Shown: positions 60,187 through 64,000 of the stretch, in pieces
Numbering within the stretch: the first letter of the stretch is position 1
Layout of the letters: each line of letters opens with the position of its first letter
Source: an uncultured Eubacterium sp.
Lineage (GTDB): Bacteria; Bacillota; Clostridia; Lachnospirales; Lachnospiraceae
Direction of reading: 5' to 3'
DNA: 64,000 nucleotides
Assembly (NCBI GenBank): GCA_949959185.1
Contig: CATLIX010000006.1
Coordinates: forward strand, 1 to 64,000
Position numbers and translations under genes: made by a program
Notes under the pieces: generated by a model
Database searches by the model: none
What the model was told of the DNA's origin: nothing
What the model saw: the letters and a program-made list of their open reading frames with translations, nothing else

Positions 60187-62041
60187 TGCAGACACCTCCT
60201 TTCCACACAGCGGCGCCGCAGCCATTGCACTGCTGTCTGCAGTTTGGCGTCACTTCTCCCTTTTGCGCCCGTTCCCATTCTCTTTTCAAAAATTCTTTTG
60301 AAACGCCGCAATCAATAAAATCCCAGGGCAGGATTTCGCCGGTGCTTCTGGTACGCAGATTGTAAAAATCAATGGAAATCCCGCATTCCTCAAAAGCCTC
60401 CATCCATTTTTGGTTATCAAAAAATTCGCTCCAGGCGTCGAATATGCAGCCTTTTTCATATGCCCTGACCAGAACCTGTCCCACTCTCCGGTCCCCTCTG
60501 GCAAAAACGCCTTCCAGAACCGTAACGTCAGCTTCATGCCAGTTGTACTTTAAACTCTTCCGGTTTAACTGTTCTTTCACTTCTTCATTGACTGTTCCGG
60601 CACAGGCCAGATAATCTTCCTGTTTCAGCATGGGCGCCCACTGAAATGGCGTAAAGGGTTTAGGCACGAAAAAGGAAGTGCTGATGGTAATCTGGCATTT
60701 TCCGTTGCGCCGGTCTTTGGGAATTTCATAATATCTGCGGGCAATTTTGTCTGCAAGCCGGGGGATTTCCTTTCGGTCTTCCTCTGTTTCCGTGGGCAGC
60801 CCCAGCATAAAATACAGCTTGACTTTCTGCCAGCCCCCTGCAAAGGCAAGGCCTGCGCCTTCCAGAATCACTTCTTCGGTGAGGCCTTTGTTTATTACAT
60901 TTCTCAGTCTTTGAGAGCCTGCTTCCGGTGCAAAGGTCAGGCTGCTTTTCCGGATATCCTGAACTTTACTCATAACATCCAGAGAAAATGCGTCAATGCG
61001 CAGGGAAGGAAGGGAAATGTTGACGCCCTGTTCTTTGGCGTCCATCAGGTAATTTATCAGTTCAGGGAGATGGCTGTAATCACTGGAACTTAACGAACTT
61101 AAAGAGATTTCTTCATGTCCGGTGTTTCCCAGCATTTCACGGGCCCATTCCTTTAACATGTTCACGTCACGTTCTCTGGTGGGCCGGTAAATCATGCCTG
61201 CCTGGCAGAACCGGCAGCCCCGGATACATCCCCGCTGAATTTCCAGCACCACCCGGTCCTGGGTTGCTTTTATAAAAGGAACCAGGGGGTTACGGGGATA
61301 ATGGGTATGGCTGATATCCATCTGGATTTCTTTTTTTACCGTGGCCGGCACATCTTCATATTTTGGATGAAAAGCCGCAATGGTTCCGTCCTCCCCATAT
61401 TCCACCTGGTAAAGGGAAGGAACATAGATGCCCGGCAGATGGCTGGCGGCACGTAAAAATTCCCTGCGGTCTGCGCCCTGGGATTTCATGGATTTGTATA
61501 AATCAAACAAATCGTCGTATCGTGTTTCTCCCTCTCCGATGTAAAACAGGTCAAAGAACTCGGCCAGGGGTTCCGGATTGTACGTGCAGGGGCCGCCGCC
61601 GATGACAATGGGATGTTCCCCCGTGCGGCTTTCGGCCGAAAAAGGGATATTGCTTAAGTCCAGAATTTGAAGAATATTAGTATAACACATTTCGTACTGT
61701 ATGGTGATACCAAGGAAATCCATATCTTTCACCGGAGACTGGGTTTCCAGTGTAAACAGGGGAATCTGCTGCTCTTTCATAATGCTGTGCAGGTCGCTCC
61801 AGGGGGAATAGACCCGTTCGCAGTATACATCCTCCCGTTTGTTGAACATATCATATAAAATCTGGATGCCCAGATGGGACATGCCGATTTCGTATACATC
61901 CGGAAAACACATGGCAAACCGGATGGCCACGGTTTCCGGATTTTTTCTGACCATATTGACTTCGTTGCCGATGTATCGGGCAGGTTTGTCAATATTCAGG
62001 AGTATTTCATCGCTCAGTGCTAATTGTTTCATATTTTTCAT
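60170..62041 (-). CDS. B12-binding-type radical SAM protein (TIGR03960 family)
   Basis: A 623-residue protein with an N-terminal B12-binding-like domain (about 20-200) and a radical SAM domain whose cluster motif is RGCIRGCRFCQAGMIYRP, i.e. C-x3-C-x2-C. The C-terminal end has a Cys-rich group (CRQQCNGCG) typical of the family. The substrate is unknown; the constant link with DUF2344 and rng, next to L21/L27, points to RNA or ribosome modification, which is inference. AAAGGA precedes the ATG. Confidence 0.94.
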   Translation of the reverse strand: MKNMKQLALSDEILLNIDKPARYIGNEVNMVRKNPETVAIRFAMCFPDVYEIGMSHLGIQILYDMFNKREDVYCERVYSPWSDLHSIMKEQQIPLFTLETQSPVKDMDFLGITIQYEMCYTNILQILDLSNIPFSAESRTGEHPIVIGGGPCTYNPEPLAEFFDLFYIGEGETRYDDLFDLYKSMKSQGADRREFLRAASHLPGIYVPSLYQVEYGEDGTIAAFHPKYEDVPATVKKEIQMDISHTHYPRNPLVPFIKATQDRVVLEIQRGCIRGCRFCQAGMIYRPTRERDVNMLKEWAREMLGNTGHEEISLSSLSSSDYSHLPELINYLMDAKEQGVNISLPSLRIDAFSLDVMSKVQDIRKSSLTFAPEAGSQRLRNVINKGLTEEVILEGAGLAFAGGWQKVKLYFMLGLPTETEEDRKEIPRLADKIARRYYEIPKDRRNGKCQITISTSFFVPKPFTPFQWAPMLKQEDYLACAGTVNEEVKEQLNRKSLKYNWHEADVTVLEGVFARGDRRVGQVLVRAYEKGCIFDAWSEFFDNQKWMEAFEECGISIDFYNLRTRSTGEILPWDFIDCGVSKEFLKREWERAQKGEVTPNCRQQCNGCGAAVWKGGVCIEHQN

Positions 62042-62068
62042 TCCTTTTCAGAGTATGTTGCTCAGACC

Positions 62069-62074
62069 ATTATA
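62069..62074 (-). promoter_or_regulatory. Extended -10 of the radical SAM operon
   Basis: Minus strand TGTTATAAT (extended -10, TATAAT at 62074-62069), about 28 nt before the ATG. The -35 is weak. Confidence 0.5.
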
Positions 62075-62087
62075 ACAATCCTAATCA

Positions 62088-62227
62088 TTATGTAATATAT
62101 TTCCTCAATTTCTGATACAGCTTCTCACTGATCCGTATTCCATTTTCCTTCAGCCCTTCAATACATTTTCTTCTTCAAATTCTTCTGGTACATCAATTTC
62201 TGCCTTTATCATTGTCCTAGCAATCAT
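62088..62227 (-). pseudogene. Candidate small gene broken by a frameshift
   Basis: On the minus strand a frame from ATG 62227 (or 62212) reads MIKAEIDVPEEFEEE and then stops early. The other frame continues KCIEGLKENGIRISEKLYQK and ends at TAA 62088-62090. Joined, they give a sensible small acidic/basic protein of about 45-50 residues, so a one-base deletion or insertion near 62165 is suspected. GGAG lies just upstream. I recognise no family; the size and composition would suit an antitoxin-like or small regulatory protein. Confidence 0.35.
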
Positions 62228-62284
62228 CTCCTTATTTTTACAAGTATGTTTTTATTCATATTATATACTTTTTACCTTATCCTT

Positions 62285-62318
62285 ACAACAAAAAAGTCAA
62301 TACAACAAAAAAGTCAAT
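62285..62318. repeat. 17-bp tandem duplication
   Basis: ACAACAAAAAAGTCAAT occurs twice in direct contact (62285-62301, 62302-62318) in AT-rich, gene-free sequence. Confidence 0.9.
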
Positions 62319-62344
62319 AATTGAAACCCTTAAGAAATTCCCAA

Positions 62345-62375
62345 AAACCGAGAGAGATTATTTCCCTCCCGGTTT
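62345..62375 (-). terminator. Terminator after the minus-strand gene at 62.5 kb
   Basis: AAACCG (62345-62350) and CGGTTT (62370-62375) with an inner GAG/CTC pairing. On the minus strand the stem runs into TTTTT. The gap 62376-62506 shows nothing else I can support. Confidence 0.6.
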
Positions 62376-62506
62376 AATTATAAGCAATGTAATCCAATGC
62401 CATATCCATGTTATGCAGTTCATTCTCCACCTCGATTTGTGTAACAGTATGGTAAAAAACTTTCTTTATATACATCTGTTTCCACATAAACTGTGCATAT
62501 TATCTG

Positions 62507-62839
62507 TTACTTCTGTTTACTGCCTGCCTCCATACTGATATGAAACACTTCTTCCAGTTCTTCCACTGGCAGGGGATTCCATTCCAGCTGTTCCCAGACG
62601 TCCTGGGTCTTATACTGCTGAAAAGTAATCTGCTTCTGGTCGCAGTACACAAAGGCGGCAAAAATCAGAACGGCTATCATGGTCCGCAGGCCAAGGCTGG
62701 AAAAATGGATTTCCTCCTGCGGGTTTTCTCTCGCTGCACCGCCCTTTCTCCGGTCCGGTACTTCCCGATAAAAAGATTCCCGAATCCGGTCTACATAATC
62801 TCTCCGCTCTGTAACAGTTTCTTCCATTGATTTTATCAT
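62507..62839 (-). CDS. Single-pass membrane protein, function unknown
   Basis: A 110-residue protein: a charged cytoplasmic N-terminus (about 1-50, many Arg and Glu), one membrane helix (LRTMIAVLIFAAFVYCDQ), and a short acidic outside tail. I do not recognise a family. GGAG lies about 6 nt before the ATG at 62839. It is followed by a terminator and preceded by an unrecognised gene on the same strand, with a 64-nt gap. Confidence 0.65.
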   Translation of the reverse strand: MIKSMEETVTERRDYVDRIRESFYREVPDRRKGGAARENPQEEIHFSSLGLRTMIAVLIFAAFVYCDQKQITFQQYKTQDVWEQLEWNPLPVEELEEVFHISMEAGSKQK

Positions 62840-62903
62840 GGCTTCTCCTGAAAAATTCTTTGTTACAGTTTAGTAGAAAAGCATTGGAAAAATACATGTT
62901 TTT

Positions 62904-63719
62904 TCAGAATTGTCCGTTTTTTATCCGCACTGCTACGTCTTTCACATGGCTTTTCAGATATGCCGTAATATCTGAATCCCTCTGCCAGTATGTCTCTGCA
63001 AATTTTACCGTAAGTTCTGCCAGATGTATTTCCAGTTCATCGTAAGTCAGAGGCTCGCACCATTTTATAATCTGCTGTCGCTCTGATTCCGTAAAGCCTG
63101 CGGTTTCCAGAGGTTTTTTCAGCATAATATGAACCATCAGGTTTAAAAAGACAGCGTTTCCCAGATTTTCCACACTGTTTTCGTAATCGCCCAGGGAATG
63201 TTCCAGCACCTGCCTGATATAGGACGCATCCATTGTCTGCAAAAAGCGCTGTTCCTGATAAATGATTTTTATGTATTCATATACCGTGTCAACACCGGAA
63301 TATGCACTGAGATCCGCGGGAACGGGATAATCCAGGGTAATGATGGTGTCCATGGGAGCAAATTTCATATCATACCACTTGAAAAATTCCGGGATTCCTT
63401 TTAAAATGGTATCTTTAAGGCAGATATTTCCGTACGTCCTGAAAAATGGCGTGAGAGAATTGCAGAGTTTCCGGAGCTCCTGCGCTTTTTCCTGTACAAG
63501 ATGGAAACCCTGCCTGTAAGCCTCTTCGGCCAAAATGTTTTCCGGCAGGAGGGTTTCTGTTCCGGTGTTTTCGTATTCCCGGATACAGTACAGCACAGCT
63601 TCCATGAGCTGTTCGGCTCTTTCATAAGTGACAGATGTACTCTCAAATCCGGTGTACTGCCCCGCCAGTTTTGCCACAACCGGAATCAGTTCTTCCATTT
63701 CAAAATTTAATCTGCACAT
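62904..63719 (-). CDS. Helical protein of unknown function (possibly DUF6179)
   Basis: A 271-residue soluble, mostly alpha-helical protein with no signal peptide or membrane segment. It starts MCRLNFEMEELIPVVAKLAG, contains FFRTYGNICLKDTILKGIPEFFKWYDMKF (in part) and ends in a charged helix. It reminds me of DUF6179 proteins of Lachnospiraceae, which I cannot verify here. GGAGG lies before the ATG. The gene at the right edge is 57 nt upstream on the same strand, so the two are probably in one operon. Confidence 0.6.
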   Translation of the reverse strand: MCRLNFEMEELIPVVAKLAGQYTGFESTSVTYERAEQLMEAVLYCIREYENTGTETLLPENILAEEAYRQGFHLVQEKAQELRKLCNSLTPFFRTYGNICLKDTILKGIPEFFKWYDMKFAPMDTIITLDYPVPADLSAYSGVDTVYEYIKIIYQEQRFLQTMDASYIRQVLEHSLGDYENSVENLGNAVFLNLMVHIMLKKPLETAGFTESERQQIIKWCEPLTYDELEIHLAELTVKFAETYWQRDSDITAYLKSHVKDVAVRIKNGQF

Positions 63720-63776
63720 AATGCTCCTCCATTCTTTGTTAAAATAGATAAATTTAAAACAGGATTTTATAAAATG

Positions 63777-64000
63777 TCAGGAAAGAAGTTCATATAGAGT
63801 ATACAGATACACTTCTCTGTCCCATCGCTGTACTTCATCAAACTGTTCATATTCTGCATATCCGTCACTTCCCTCATATCCGCGGTAACCCGCCCGGATG
63901 GCCTGGGCAAAGATATTCAGACAGGTGCCTTCCAGGTATTCCGGATCTCCGGAACAGACAGTCTCAAACTGTTCTTTCATAAAATGGAGCAACTCCGTGT
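63777..64000 (-). CDS. C-terminal part of a gene running off the right edge
   Basis: At least 74 codons, open to the window edge; a TTG at 63992 is in frame but the two codons before it (T, E) are also open, so the true start is probably outside. The visible part has ETVCSGDPEYLEGTCLNIFA and a helical acidic end (VYLYTLYELLS). No family is recognised. It may be the operon partner of the helical protein that follows. Confidence 0.6.
   Translation of the reverse strand, partial: TELLHFMKEQFETVCSGDPEYLEGTCLNIFAQAIRAGYRGYEGSDGYAEYEQFDEVQRWDREVYLYTLYELLS

Noticed and set aside
1-64000. CRISPR array
   Set aside because: The tandem repeats found (22 bp, 39 bp, 17 bp) are directly joined or coding, with no unique spacers, and no cas genes are present.

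Overview
The window reads as chromosomal DNA of a spore-forming, Gram-positive anaerobe of the class Clostridia, most likely family Lachnospiraceae. I infer this from the spore genes (cotJ cluster, yqfC/yqfD, a BofC-like protein), the fused order radC-mreBCD-pbp2-minCDE-rodA-mgsA, the Prp-type processing of ribosomal protein L27, and the protein sequences as I recognise them. No species name can be given from sequence alone. I see no rRNA, tRNA or CRISPR array.

Layout. 1-2.8 kb is the right end of an integrated element: a MazF/PemK-like toxin, a small unknown protein and a large serine recombinase whose last codons lie in the chromosomal target. That target is cotJC: only its first ~60 codons remain at the junction, followed on the minus strand by intact cotJB and cotJA. 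3.9-10.9 kb holds a signalling and chaperone group: hybrid histidine kinase, two-receiver response regulator, divergent Hsp90 and a helical-repeat protein, running into pyrimidine-nucleoside phosphorylase. 12.2-16.5 kb is the conserved yqfC-yqfD-phoH-(degenerate pgpH)-ybeY run behind a sigma-E-type promoter. 16.5-21.5 kb has cell-envelope and secreted proteins. 21.6-30.8 kb has two flavoproteins and mutS-Uma2-mutL-miaA. 30.8-42.6 kb is a PLP enzyme and then the cell shape and division cluster. 42.7-50.5 kb contains a small P-loop protein, a HlyD-like protein and yggS-sepF-ylmH-aroB-lspA-rluD plus a cytidylate-kinase-like protein. 50.5-53.4 kb has a Xer-type recombinase, dtd, and a divergent yneA-like/lexA SOS pair with clear LexA boxes. 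53.8-62.0 kb is a long minus-strand ribosome-assembly and RNA-processing block (rsfS, yqeK, nadD, yhbY, obgE, rpmA, prp, rplU, rng, and two radical-SAM associated genes). The right edge has three genes I do not recognise.

The most interesting points are: (1) an element inserted in cotJC just before the codons expected for its metal-binding motif, resembling sporulation-gene intervening elements such as skin; (2) a promoter-plus-leader cassette found twice (21.5 and 49.7 kb), with locus-specific but complementary hairpin arms; (3) a methylglyoxal synthase homologue whose catalytic Asp is Ala; (4) a PgpH-like membrane protein that has lost its HD catalytic residues; (5) a 400-bp convergent intergenic region filled with paired stem-loops; (6) the two-component/Hsp90/helical-repeat locus.

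Many start codons were moved from the longest frame to an internal ATG, GTG or TTG because a Shine-Dalgarno sequence or family length decides it; these cases are noted.
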